Assembly: GCA_026393985.1 (NCBI GenBank)
Contig: JAPKZB010000059.1
Coordinates: forward strand, 1 to 37,569
DNA: 37,569 nucleotides
Origin: Acidobacteriota bacterium
Lineage (GTDB): Bacteria > Acidobacteriota > Terriglobia > Bryobacterales > Bryobacteraceae
Reading direction: 5' to 3'
Positions 7,829 to 16,040 of the stretch are shown here, piece by piece (the first letter of the stretch is position 1; the number at the start of each line of letters is the position of its first letter). The position numbers were made by a program, and so were the translations under genes. A model generated the notes under the pieces. The model was not told where the DNA came from. It searched no databases and saw only the letters and a program-made list of their open reading frames with translations.

Positions 7829-9447
7829 TACACCTCCCGCCGCTTCCACCGCTCCACGATCCGCTCGCTGCCCCGCATGGCGAGCGCCAGAATCGTCAGC
7901 GTCGGATTCTGATTGCCCGCTGTGACGAAGATGCCCGCGTCGTGGACAAACAGATTCGGCACATCGTGCGACTGTCCATAGGGATCCGTCACCGAGCTCT
8001 TCGGATCCTTGCCCATCCGCGCCGTCCCCACGTAGTGGATCGAGTGGCCGTAGGGCATCCACTTGGGGTTCTTCGGCGTGAAATACTCAGCGCCGGCCGC
8101 CTTCAGCAGCTCCTCGCCCGTCTCCATCATGTCGGCGAACATCGCCTGCTCGTTTTCGCGGTAGCGGAAATGGAAGCGGATGCCCGGAATGCCGGCGTCG
8201 TCCCGCAGCGTCTCGTCCACTTCAATCCGGTTATCGCGGTACGGCAGCACCTCGCCCTGAAACAGCACCGAGGCGCCGGCCGTGTAGTAGTCCCGAATGC
8301 TCTTCTTCCACTGCTGCCCAAAGCCCGGCAGCGACTTGCCGACGAAGGTCGTCTCGCCCGTCCCGCCGCCCGGGAAGATCTGGTAGCCGCGCAGAAACTT
8401 CTTGCCCCGCCAGTTCTTCGTCAGGTCCGGAATAAAGCTGTGCGCGCCGTTGCCGTCTTCGTTGGTCACCGGCCGCCCCATCAGCTGCGGCAGGTGCCCG
8501 CTGAGGGCCGCGTACATGTGCTCGGACAGATACCGGCCCACCAGTCCCGACGAGTTCGCAATCTTCGAATTCAGCAGAATATGGGCCGATTCCACACACC
8601 CGGCCGCCATCACAAACTGCTTGGCCTGAATCTCCTTCCACGACTTCGCCGCGACGTCATAGTAATGCGCCTTGCTCGCCCGGCCTTCCTTGTCGAGTTC
8701 AATCGACCGCACCCGCGCCCCGGCCAGCAGCGTCAGCTTGCCCGTCTTCTCGGCGCCGTTGAGAAACACCCGCAGCGAATCAAACTTCGATCCGCTATCG
8801 CAACCCACCCAGCACGGGCCGCAGTAGTGGCACGCCGGCCGCCCGTTGTGATCCTTCGTCAGAATCGCCTTCGGGATCGGAATCATCTCGAGGCCCTTGC
8901 CTAGCTTGCCGGCCACTTTGGCGAACTCAAGTTCGGCCGCCTTCGGCTTGAGCGACGGCAGCCCGTTGTTGAGTGGAAACGCGCCCAGCGGCTTGCCGGA
9001 GGAGGAGACGCCAATCAGGGCTTCCACCTTGTCGTACCACGGCGCGATCTCTTCGTAAGTAATTGGCCACCGCGTATCGTGGTCATCGAGCGGCTGAAAC
9101 TCCTCGACGCCCAGCCGCGGCGTCACCCCGGCCCAAAACAGGCTCTTGCCGCCCACGGCCCGCACCCGGACAAACTGAAAGTAGTCGTCCCCGGCCCAGC
9201 CGTACGGCTCTTTTTTGTCATCAATCAGGAATCTGGTCTCTTCGAGATACTCCTGAAAGTAATCGCCCCGCAGTCCGCGCTTGGGCAGGTTCCACCGCCG
9301 CACCCGGTGCACCGGCAACTCGGCCGGATCGCGCCGCGGCCCGGCTTCGAGCATGGCCACGTCGAGGCCTGCCTGCGTCAACACATGCGCCGTCATTCCG
9401 CCCGCCGCGCCGGACCCGATAATGCACACGTCGTAGATCTTCGCCAT
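7828..9447 (-). CDS. GMC oxidoreductase, Fe-S-type dehydrogenase (large subunit)
   Basis: FAD-dependent sugar or alcohol dehydrogenase of 539 residues. The FAD motif IIGSGAAGG (9-17) and LEAGPRRDP are at the N-terminus. The catalytic His471 (HYVGTARMG) and Asn514 (GNQNPTLT) are at the C-terminus. A cysteine group, CHYCGPCWVGC, places Cys206, Cys209, Cys212 and Cys216. The 206-212-216 spacing matches, from memory, the [3Fe-4S] site of Burkholderia FAD-glucose dehydrogenase, so electrons probably leave to a carrier and not to oxygen. It has no export signal. The small subunit gene lies 4 bp upstream and carries a Tat-like signal, which suggests export as a complex. The cytochrome c subunit of such enzymes is not adjacent. 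Confidence 0.93.
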   Translation of the reverse strand: MAKIYDVCIIGSGAAGGMTAHVLTQAGLDVAMLEAGPRRDPAELPVHRVRRWNLPKRGLRGDYFQEYLEETRFLIDDKKEPYGWAGDDYFQFVRVRAVGGKSLFWAGVTPRLGVEEFQPLDDHDTRWPITYEEIAPWYDKVEALIGVSSSGKPLGAFPLNNGLPSLKPKAAELEFAKVAGKLGKGLEMIPIPKAILTKDHNGRPACHYCGPCWVGCDSGSKFDSLRVFLNGAEKTGKLTLLAGARVRSIELDKEGRASKAHYYDVAAKSWKEIQAKQFVMAAGCVESAHILLNSKIANSSGLVGRYLSEHMYAALSGHLPQLMGRPVTNEDGNGAHSFIPDLTKNWRGKKFLRGYQIFPGGGTGETTFVGKSLPGFGQQWKKSIRDYYTAGASVLFQGEVLPYRDNRIEVDETLRDDAGIPGIRFHFRYRENEQAMFADMMETGEELLKAAGAEYFTPKNPKWMPYGHSIHYVGTARMGKDPKSSVTDPYGQSHDVPNLFVHDAGIFVTAGNQNPTLTILALAMRGSERIVERWKRREV

Positions 9448-9451
9448 CGCC

Positions 9452-10003
9452 CTAGCTCCTCTGCCGCAGCAGCGGCTGGTAACCGGCCGGAGGCCGTAGC
9501 TCGGCGGGCTCGGCCCCGGGGAACTCGCGCAGAAACGTGTAGCCCTTATAGCCCAGCTCTTTCACAATGCCTTCCCGCGACGTGTAAAAGCCTTCCACGC
9601 AAGCGTCTTTGAGCAGCACAAAAAACCGCTCGGCCACAGTGCGCGGGCGGAACTCGTTCCGGGCCGCCTCCGTCAGCAGCGCCAGCGGGTCGGCCGCTCC
9701 GAGATAAGGCCGCAGGCCGTTGCGCCAGGCCGTCTGCAGCGGCTTCTGCGCGTGGAACACCACCGTCTCAATGTATTGTGTGACGTTGGCCGCCGCCGCC
9801 CCGCCGCTGCGCTCGTCGGCGGGCACGATCAGAGCCGTTAATCGGTCAAGCGCCGCGCGCTCGGCCGCCGTGAAGAAGACGGGCGCCGCCGCGGCGGCCA
9901 CCTGCGGAGCCAATTCGGTGTGTTGGTGCTGATGCTGCGCCGAGGCGACCGCCTCAGCCCACAGCGCCGCCGCTACGGTCGCAAAATCCCGGCGTGAAAG
10001 CAT
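9452..10003 (-). CDS. Gluconate 2-dehydrogenase subunit 3-family protein
   Basis: Small subunit (183 residues) that accompanies GMC-type membrane dehydrogenases, helping folding and export of the flavoprotein. The N-terminus LSRRDFATVAAALWAEAVAS is a twin-arginine-like signal. The mature part has the family marks FFTAAERAALDRLTALIVPADE and the C-terminal YTSREGIVKELGYKGYTFL. A His-rich QHQHQH stretch follows the signal. It starts 7 bp after the M28 peptidase stop and ends 4 bp before the GMC start, so all three are probably one transcript. Confidence 0.9.
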   Translation of the reverse strand: MLSRRDFATVAAALWAEAVASAQHQHQHTELAPQVAAAAAPVFFTAAERAALDRLTALIVPADERSGGAAAANVTQYIETVVFHAQKPLQTAWRNGLRPYLGAADPLALLTEAARNEFRPRTVAERFFVLLKDACVEGFYTSREGIVKELGYKGYTFLREFPGAEPAELRPPAGYQPLLRQRS

Positions 10004-10010
10004 AATACGC

Positions 10011-11351
10011 CTAGGGTAGCTTGCGCGGCACGATGCGGTAAACCGAAACCGGGCTCTCGTTCCCCTCGCGGTCGATCGCCTTCACGCCCAGCACAATATC
10101 GTCCACCGACACATCCACAAGCCGGAACTCCTTGCCGATGCCGACGAACTGCTCCTTTTCCCAGTACGGCGCCGTCGAATCGCGGCGCACGATCGAGAAG
10201 CCGGCGAGGTCGCTCACATCGCCCACCTCTTTCCATTTCAGAAAGGCATCGTAGCCGCTCTTGCCGCGGCTCAGGTTCGGCCCGTCGACCTCATCGCCGC
10301 TGGTTACCGAACGGGTTTTCGTCAGCACGTCCGGCGCCGGCGGCGCCCAGGCCAGCGTGGCCGCCACGGCGCCGTTCACCTGCGTCACGCGGGCCGCGTA
10401 GGCCGGCGAGGCGTTGGCGAAGGTGTCCGAGCCCGTGTGCTGATTGGCGTAGAACTCGCTCGGCGTCGTGAACCGCACTGCCGCGTAGCCCGCCCGGTCG
10501 AACGGGGTATGGTCGCCCCCCCGGCCGAAGCGGTCGGCGCGGAAGACCGTGTTGACGGTCATCGAAGGCACGTAGCGCTCGCCGATCTCCTTGACGTAGC
10601 GGGCCAGCGTCCGCGAAGGCGAGTCGATCGGGTCCTCCGAGAAAACGCGCACGGCCGAGTTGGCGCTGCGTCCGTTGCCGGCCATGTCGTTGCCGATGAT
10701 GTCGTTGTTCAGCACGGCGTCGATGATCATCTTCTGCTCCCGGGCCCGTTTGGCGTACTCGTTGGCTCCCAGCAGGCCGTACTCCTCGCCGGCGAAGGCC
10801 ACAAAGACGATGGTTTTTTCAAACTCGAACTGACTCATCACCCGGGCCAGTTCCATCACGGCCGCCGTTCCCGAGCCGTCATCGGAGACGCCCGGCGCAT
10901 CGGCCGCCACCGTCGCCTCCTGATCCATCTGCTCGAGCTCCCCCACTTTTTTGCGGACAATGTGGAGCGAATCGTAGTGGCCGCTGAGAATCACGTGCCG
11001 GTCCTTCTGCGTCGTCCCGGGCAGCACGGCCACGACGTTGACGATCTTCACCGGCCGGAACACCCGACCGCTCTGCGGCAACTCGTGCGGATCGAGCGAG
11101 ACCTGTAATCGCGGGCTGTAGCTCTTCATCTCCTCGGCAATCCAACGGTAGGCCGCGCCGACGCCGCGCGTCGGATGCTCCTGCGAAGAGAAGATGTTCC
11201 GCGTGCCGAAGCCCTCGAGACGCCGCAGCGTGGCGGCGATTCGTTCGGTGGAAACCGCCGAGACGATCTTCTCTACCTTGGGATTCAGAGACTTGAGCGG
11301 GGCTTGAGCATGCAGGGTGAGGGTAAGAAACAGAGCGAGAGCAAGACGCAT
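10011..11351 (-). CDS. Secreted M28-family zinc aminopeptidase
   Basis: Extracellular or periplasmic di-zinc peptidase of 446 residues, predicted to remove N-terminal residues from peptides. A Sec signal peptide (about 1-16, LALALFLTLTLHAQA) is followed by the peptidase domain. Metal and catalytic residues are visible: His125 and Asp127 (ILSGHYDSLH), Asp157 (GVSDDGSGTAA), Glu189-Glu190 (FAGEEYGLLG), Asp217 (NNDIIGND) and His281 (GGDHTPFDRAGY). The last 90 or so residues form a beta-rich, fibronectin-like tail (FLKWKEVGDVSDLAGFSIVRR). It diverges from psd with only 33 bp between the starts, and leads the long minus-strand run down to oxyR. Confidence 0.93.
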   Translation of the reverse strand: MRLALALFLTLTLHAQAPLKSLNPKVEKIVSAVSTERIAATLRRLEGFGTRNIFSSQEHPTRGVGAAYRWIAEEMKSYSPRLQVSLDPHELPQSGRVFRPVKIVNVVAVLPGTTQKDRHVILSGHYDSLHIVRKKVGELEQMDQEATVAADAPGVSDDGSGTAAVMELARVMSQFEFEKTIVFVAFAGEEYGLLGANEYAKRAREQKMIIDAVLNNDIIGNDMAGNGRSANSAVRVFSEDPIDSPSRTLARYVKEIGERYVPSMTVNTVFRADRFGRGGDHTPFDRAGYAAVRFTTPSEFYANQHTGSDTFANASPAYAARVTQVNGAVAATLAWAPPAPDVLTKTRSVTSGDEVDGPNLSRGKSGYDAFLKWKEVGDVSDLAGFSIVRRDSTAPYWEKEQFVGIGKEFRLVDVSVDDIVLGVKAIDREGNESPVSVYRIVPRKLP

Positions 11352-11357
11352 GGCGAT

Positions 11358-11376
11358 ATCTGCGAAAATAGCAGAT
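11358..11376. promoter_or_regulatory. Inverted repeat between divergent M28 and psd starts
   Basis: ATCTGC and GCAGAT form a 6-bp inverted repeat with an AT-rich 7-base centre in the 33-bp divergent gap. It may be an operator or a leader hairpin; no clear -35/-10 pair fits in the gap itself, so promoters probably lie inside the opposite genes. Confidence 0.25.
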
Positions 11377-11384
11377 TAGACACT

Positions 11385-11984
11385 ATGGTCATTGACGGAA
11401 TTTACTACGCGCTCGGCCTGCTTGCCGGCGGAGCGCTGGCCGGCTACCTCACCCGCCCCTGGCTGGCGATCCCCTTCGTCATCCTGGCGATGTTCTGCTT
11501 GTGGTTCTTCCGCGACCCGGAGCGGGAGGTGCCCCCGGGGCCGGTGGCCGTCTCTCCCGCCGATGGCAAGGTGACGCTGATCAAACAGATCGACGGCAAA
11601 ACCCGCCTCAGCATTTTTCTCAATGTTTTCGACGTCCACGTCAACCGCACCCCCATCGCCGGCCGGGTTGTGGACGTCACGTATCAGACCGGTAAGTTCC
11701 TCGTGGCCAGCAAGGACGAAGCCTCCACCGACAACGAGATGAACACCATGGTCGTCGAGGCGCCCGACGGCGTCCGCGTCGCCTTCAGCCAGATCGCCGG
11801 TCTCATCGCCCGCCGCATCATCTGCTACAAGAAGCCCGGCGATCTGCTGGCCGCCGGCGAACGCATGGGCTACATCAAATTCGGCTCCCGCGTCGACGTG
11901 TGGTTCGGACCCGAATGGGAACTGACCGTCAAGGTGGGGGACCGCGTCTCGGCCGCCTCCTCGGTCATTGCGAAGAGGAAATGA
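11385..11984 (+). CDS. psd: Phosphatidylserine decarboxylase, short form
   Basis: Makes phosphatidylethanolamine from phosphatidylserine at the inner membrane. The product (199 residues) is the short Psd type. Two adjoining hydrophobic stretches (about 5-42) precede the catalytic domain, which shows VSPADGKVT, FLNVFDVHVNRTP (His85) and Asn/Glu-rich NEMNT. Gly167-Ser168 in YIKFGSRVDVW is the self-cleavage site, where serine becomes the pyruvoyl group. The frame is open upstream to 11175, but that part is antisense to the M28 gene; ATG 11385 gives the family length. Its stop overlaps the pssA start. Confidence 0.93.
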   Translation: MVIDGIYYALGLLAGGALAGYLTRPWLAIPFVILAMFCLWFFRDPEREVPPGPVAVSPADGKVTLIKQIDGKTRLSIFLNVFDVHVNRTPIAGRVVDVTYQTGKFLVASKDEASTDNEMNTMVVEAPDGVRVAFSQIAGLIARRIICYKKPGDLLAAGERMGYIKFGSRVDVWFGPEWELTVKVGDRVSAASSVIAKRK

Positions 11985-12886
11985 TGCCACGGCTGAATCT
12001 CTCCGAGCGCTTGCTTGACCCGAACTCCCCGGACCGCCGGCCCCGCCGCGCTGCCTACGCCCTGCCCACGATGTTCACCGCGGGCAACCTGCTGCTGGGC
12101 TTTCTCGCCATCGTCGAGTCCTTCCGCGGCGCCATGGACCACGCCCTCGGCGCGGGCGAAGCGGCGCGCGACCACTTTGAGCTGGCGGCCATCATGCTCG
12201 GTATCTCCGTCTTCGTCGATGGCCTCGACGGCCGCATCGCCCGCATGACGAACACCGTCAGCGACTTCGGCCGCGAACTCGATTCCCTCGCCGACGTCAT
12301 CTCGTTCGGCCTGGCGCCGGGCATCCTGGCCTTCACCTGGGGCCTGCAGTTCGTCGACTGGTCACTGCTGCCCGACCCCAGCCTCCGCGTGCCGCTCGAA
12401 CGCACCGGCTACTTCGTCATCTTCGTCTACCTCCTGTGCGGCGCCTCCCGCCTGGCCCGCTTCAACGTGCAGGTCAATCCCGTGCCCAAGAATCCCGGCC
12501 GCCCCGATCGCAAGTACTTTGTCGGCCTCCCCATCCCGGCCGCCGCCGGCATGCTCGCCGCCGTGGTCTACGCCGCCAACTCCTACCCGCTCCGGCACTG
12601 GATGGCCGCCGTCGCCTGGATCGCGCTCGTCGGCCTGCTCGCGTTCCTCATGGTCAGCACCTGGCGATACCGCAGCTTTAAAGACTTCAACCTGCTCAGC
12701 CCGCGCTCTTTCCGCAGCGTCATCGCGCTCGGGGCCATGATCTTCCTCATCTTCAACTTCTCGCAGCAGGTGCTGCTGGCCATGGGCGTCGCCTACACCG
12801 GCAGCGGCATTGTCGTCCGCATCGGCGGCCTTCTGCAGCGCAAACCACGAGCGGCCACCCCCGTCCCGGAGCACCAAGTTGGTTAA
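11981..12886 (+). CDS. pssA: CDP-diacylglycerol-serine O-phosphatidyltransferase
   Basis: Membrane enzyme that joins serine to CDP-diacylglycerol to give phosphatidylserine, the substrate of the adjacent Psd. The CDP-alcohol phosphatidyltransferase motif is complete, with Asp80, Asp83, Gly84, Ala87, Arg88, Gly97, Asp101 and Asp105 (VDGLDGRIARMTN...FGRELDSLAD). About seven or eight hydrophobic segments follow. Length is 301 residues from ATG 11981, which overlaps the psd stop as ATGA. A second ATG is at 11984. The gene runs into the next one by 8 bases. Confidence 0.94.
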   Translation: MMPRLNLSERLLDPNSPDRRPRRAAYALPTMFTAGNLLLGFLAIVESFRGAMDHALGAGEAARDHFELAAIMLGISVFVDGLDGRIARMTNTVSDFGRELDSLADVISFGLAPGILAFTWGLQFVDWSLLPDPSLRVPLERTGYFVIFVYLLCGASRLARFNVQVNPVPKNPGRPDRKYFVGLPIPAAAGMLAAVVYAANSYPLRHWMAAVAWIALVGLLAFLMVSTWRYRSFKDFNLLSPRSFRSVIALGAMIFLIFNFSQQVLLAMGVAYTGSGIVVRIGGLLQRKPRAATPVPEHQVG

Positions 12887-13886
12887 GCCCATTGTCCTTC
12901 TGCTCGGCGGCGAATCCCTGGTCGGCAAAGACTTCCAGGCCCGCTTTGAAGACGCCGGATTGCAGGCGCACCTCACCCCAGCCGCCGCCGGCGAAGGTGT
13001 CAGCGCCAGGATTGCCCCGCCCTCCGGCGACGACGACGACGAACCCGCCGTGATTCCCGCCCTCGACGGCGATCAGATCGCCGCCGCCAAAGTCATTGTT
13101 CTCAGCGGCGGCGCCGAAGAGGCCCGCGCCGCCTACGCCCTCGCGCGGCAGCATCAGGGCCGCGCGGCCGTCGTCGACCTGACTGGCGAACTCGCCGCCG
13201 AACCCGAATCCCGCGTCCGTGCCCCGTTTTTCGAAACGAAGCCACCGGAAGGTCCGGTCGTCCACTCCATCCCCCACCCGGCCGCCTACCTGTTGGCCCA
13301 CTTCCTCACCCACCTCCACCAGACCCAGCCGGTCCGCCGCGCCGTCGCCACCATCTTCGAACCGGCCAGCATGAGCGGCCTCCGCGCCATCAACGAACTC
13401 CAGCGCCAGGCCATCGGCCTGTTCACCTTCAAGCCCCTGCCCAAAGAGGTTTTTGGCGAACAGGTCGCTTTCAATCTCATCGCCCGCCCCGGCGAGGAGT
13501 CCACCATCGGCTGGGCGGGCCGCGAGAAGCGCATCGAGCGCGACCTCGCTTCGATGCTCGCCATCGACGGCGTCGTTCCCATGCCCTCGCTCCGCCTCGT
13601 GCAGGCGCCGGTCTTTCACGGCTACGCCGTCTCGCTCTGGGTGGAGTTCGCCGCCGGCGTCCGGATCGGTGCGCTGCTCGACCATCTGAGACAGGAAGGC
13701 ATCGACCTCCGCACCGACGAACTCGACCCGCCCAATAACGTCAATATGGCCGGCCAATCCGGCTACGCCGTCGGCGCCGTCGAGGTCGACCACAACGACA
13801 GCCGCGCCTGCTGGTTCTGGCTCGCCGCCGACAACCATCAGCTCTGCGCCGAAACTGCCGTGGACGTCGTGCGGGAGCTGTTATGA
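12879..13886 (+). CDS. Aspartate-semialdehyde dehydrogenase-like protein, probably non-catalytic
   Basis: A 335-residue protein with the two-domain fold of the Asd/ArgC family. The start of the dimerisation domain, the phrase IGLFTFKPLPKEVFGEQVAFNLI, and a C-terminal NAD-return segment (QSGYAVGAVEVD) resemble Asd and its paralog Usg-1. The glycine-rich nucleotide motif is altered (LLLGGESLVGKD). Where a catalytic cysteine is expected the sequence is EPASMSGLRAINEL, with Ser/Met and no Cys. I therefore read it as an Usg-1-like non-enzyme. The start is uncertain: TTG 12879 has GGAG 9 bases before it and overlaps the pssA end, while the frame is open to 12810. Its stop overlaps the lptE start (ATGA). 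Confidence 0.72.
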   Translation: MVKPIVLLLGGESLVGKDFQARFEDAGLQAHLTPAAAGEGVSARIAPPSGDDDDEPAVIPALDGDQIAAAKVIVLSGGAEEARAAYALARQHQGRAAVVDLTGELAAEPESRVRAPFFETKPPEGPVVHSIPHPAAYLLAHFLTHLHQTQPVRRAVATIFEPASMSGLRAINELQRQAIGLFTFKPLPKEVFGEQVAFNLIARPGEESTIGWAGREKRIERDLASMLAIDGVVPMPSLRLVQAPVFHGYAVSLWVEFAAGVRIGALLDHLRQEGIDLRTDELDPPNNVNMAGQSGYAVGAVEVDHNDSRACWFWLAADNHQLCAETAVDVVRELL

Positions 13887-14392
13887 AGCGCCGCGCTCTC
13901 CTCTCCGCCCTCGGCCTCACCGGCTGCGGCTACCACGTCGGCGGCAAAGCCGACCTCCTACCCAAGACCGTCCGCACCATCGCCATCCCCACCTTCGGCA
14001 ATCTCACCACCCGCTATAAAATCTCCGACCGCCTGGGCAGCGCCATCAGCCGCGAGTTCCTCACTCGCACCCGCTACCAGATTGTCGCCGACCCCAACGA
14101 CGCCGACGCCACGCTCCGAGGCTCCGTCTTAACCTACACCGCCTTTCCCACCGTCGTCGACCAGGTCACCGGCCGCGCCGCCGGCGTCCAGGTCTCCGTC
14201 CTCCTCCAGGTCACCCTCACCGACCGTGCCTCCGGTAAAGTGCTGTTCACCCGCGCCAACATGGAAGTGCGCGAACGCTACGAGATCTCCATCGATCAGG
14301 CGCAGTACTTCGAAGAGTCGGAGACGGCGCTCGATCGGTTAAGCCGCGATGTCGCCCGCACCATCGTCAGCGCAGTCCTCTCGGGATTCTAA
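13883..14392 (+). CDS. lptE: LPS-assembly lipoprotein LptE
   Basis: Outer-membrane lipoprotein that plugs the LptD barrel and guides lipopolysaccharide to the cell surface. The 169-residue product has a very short lipoprotein signal with lipobox LTGC (Cys15), then the family phrase GCGYHVGG. VRTIAIPTFGNLTTRYKISDRLGSAI and the C-terminal ESETALDRLSRDVARTIVSAV also match LptE of non-enteric phyla. ATG 13883 overlaps the preceding stop and the TAA is followed at once by holA ATG. lptD is not in the window. Confidence 0.9.
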   Translation: MKRRALLSALGLTGCGYHVGGKADLLPKTVRTIAIPTFGNLTTRYKISDRLGSAISREFLTRTRYQIVADPNDADATLRGSVLTYTAFPTVVDQVTGRAAGVQVSVLLQVTLTDRASGKVLFTRANMEVRERYEISIDQAQYFEESETALDRLSRDVARTIVSAVLSGF

Positions 14393-15439
14393 ATGGCGCT
14401 CACCCCGGACCAGTTTCTTACCCAGGTCAAACTCGGCCGCCTGCTGCCGGCCTACCTGTTCCTCGGCCCCGATGCCTACCGGCGCGACAAGTGCCGCCGC
14501 GCGCTCATCGAATACTGGCTCGCCGAAGGCACCGAGCGCGAAGAGGGCCTCACCCGCCTCGACCTCGACGAGCTATCGCTCGCCGAAGCCATGGACGACG
14601 CCTGCTCCTACTCGCTGTTCGCCACCAAGCGCGTCCTCTGGATCACCTCGGCCGAACTCGCTCTCCCCCGCGGCAAAGACGCCGAAGGCGGCGCCGACGC
14701 CGTGGCCCGGTATCTCAAGAACCCGCCCCCGGGCGTCATCGTCATCCTGCAGTGCAGCCGCTTCGAGTTCGACGGCGACGACAAGGCCAAGATCGAACGC
14801 GTGCAGAAGTTCTACGGCTGCATCGGCGGACAGGTCGAGTTCCCCCACCCCACGCCCCTTGAAGCCCGCGCCCTGGCGCAACTGCTCGCCCGCGACGCCG
14901 GCCTGCGCCTTACCGCGGACGCCATGGAGCTGCTCGTCGAGGCCACCGGCAATAACTCGACGCGCATCGCCATCGAGATCGAAAAGCTCGGGCTGCTCAC
15001 CGGCGAAGGCGGGCCCGTCGGCCTCGAGCAGATCCAGAAAATGGTGCCCGACGCCCGCGAGGCCACCATCTTTGCCCTCGTCGCCGCCATGGGCCGCCGC
15101 GACCGCCGCGCCGCCCTCGAAGTTCTCGATACGCTGGTCCGCGAAGGCGAATATCTGCCCCTCGCGTTGAGCTTTCTGGCCGGGCAGTTCCGCATGGCCA
15201 TCACGGCGAAAGAGGCCCGCCTCGTCGGCGCCGCACAGATCCAGCAGTACTTCTCCCGCCAGGGCGTGCCCATGTGGAAGGCCCGCGCCGAACAGGTGGC
15301 ACAGACCGCCCAGGCCTTCACCCTGCCGCAAATGCGCTCCGCCGTGCAGGGGCTCTTCCGCGCCGACCGCGGCCTGCGCGACATCCGCCCCGATGACCGC
15401 ATCATCATGGAGCAGCTGATTCTGGCGCTTACGGCATGA
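14393..15439 (+). CDS. holA: DNA polymerase III subunit delta
   Basis: Delta subunit of the clamp loader (348 residues), which opens the beta sliding clamp. Typical traits are the N-terminal LTPDQFLTQVKLGRLLPAYLFLGPDAYRRD, the clamp-contact zone around YSLFATKRVLWI, and the AAA+-like lid and collar domains (LLVEATGNNSTRIAIEIEKLGLL; IFALVAAMGRRDRRAALEVLDTL; C-terminal LRDIRPDDRIIMEQLILAL). There is no Walker A, as expected for delta. The lptE-holA order is common in bacteria. Its last 11 bases overlap the convergent TonB-C gene. Confidence 0.95.
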   Translation: MALTPDQFLTQVKLGRLLPAYLFLGPDAYRRDKCRRALIEYWLAEGTEREEGLTRLDLDELSLAEAMDDACSYSLFATKRVLWITSAELALPRGKDAEGGADAVARYLKNPPPGVIVILQCSRFEFDGDDKAKIERVQKFYGCIGGQVEFPHPTPLEARALAQLLARDAGLRLTADAMELLVEATGNNSTRIAIEIEKLGLLTGEGGPVGLEQIQKMVPDAREATIFALVAAMGRRDRRAALEVLDTLVREGEYLPLALSFLAGQFRMAITAKEARLVGAAQIQQYFSRQGVPMWKARAEQVAQTAQAFTLPQMRSAVQGLFRADRGLRDIRPDDRIIMEQLILALTA

Positions 15440-16007
15440 GCGTGTAGTTCACCCGCACCACGGTGCGAACCGGCACCGGATTGCCGTTCAACAGGGTTGT
15501 CTGGTACACCCACTGCCGGACCGCGGCCACCGCCGATTCGGTCAGCTCAGCGTGCGGCGTGGCGATCACCTGGGCCGCCGTGACGGCTCCCTGTTGGTCC
15601 ACGTCCACCTCGAGCCACACCGGACCCTCAATCCGCTGCGCCTTCATCGCCGCCGGATACACCGGCGGAACTTTCGTGAGCAACTTGGCGGACATCCGGT
15701 CGCCGCTCACCCGGATACCCGGCCCCGCCGATGCTTCCCGGTAGTGGAGGTCGAGCACCTGCGCCTTATCGCGCAAGGTGACATCGACCAAACGTCGTCC
15801 ATTGACCACCAGCTGGTAATCTCCCGCCGCCACGCCGCGAAAGGCGTATTCGCCATCGGCGCCGGCGCTTGTCCGCGCCCGCTCCTTGGTGCCCTGCAGA
15901 AGCTTCACTTCGGCATAGGCTGCGTTGAAGACCGTGCCGCTCAGCACCGGCGATTGGGCCACCAGCAGCGGCGCCGCGAACAGAAGCGCAGCAAGATGTC
16001 TCCGCAT
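15429..16007 (-). CDS. Secreted protein with carboxypeptidase-regulatory and TonB C-terminal domains
   Basis: The 192-residue product begins with a Sec signal (MRRHLAALLFAAPLLVAQS). A prealbumin-like beta domain of the carboxypeptidase-regulatory type follows (about 22-85: LSGTVFNAAYAEVKLL, DGEYAFRGVAAGDYQLVV). The C-terminal domain is TonB_C (about 110-190: KVPPVYPAAMKAQRIEGPVW, ESAVAAVRQWVYQT). Standard TonB has a cytoplasmic anchor and a proline-rich spacer; both are missing. It could be a periplasmic partner of the receptors or an envelope protein that uses TonB_C for peptide binding. ATG 16007 is chosen for GGAG 8 bases upstream; the frame is open to 16055. Confidence 0.82.
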   Translation of the reverse strand: MRRHLAALLFAAPLLVAQSPVLSGTVFNAAYAEVKLLQGTKERARTSAGADGEYAFRGVAAGDYQLVVNGRRLVDVTLRDKAQVLDLHYREASAGPGIRVSGDRMSAKLLTKVPPVYPAAMKAQRIEGPVWLEVDVDQQGAVTAAQVIATPHAELTESAVAAVRQWVYQTTLLNGNPVPVRTVVRVNYTLMP

Positions 16008-16040
16008 AAAGATCACTCCGTCCTGACTACAACGCAGAAC

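Noticed and set aside
7829-8062. Extended N-terminus of the YihY protein
   Set aside because: It is the GMC gene read in another frame. The coupled ATG at 7828 starts the first membrane segment properly.
11175-11384. Extended N-terminus of psd
   Set aside because: This part is antisense to the M28 peptidase and adds 70 residues with no similarity to Psd. ATG 11385 gives the normal short form.
12753-13838. A 361-codon open frame on the minus strand
   Set aside because: It mirrors the Asd-like gene. The plus-strand frame has family features and coupled junctions; the minus one has none.
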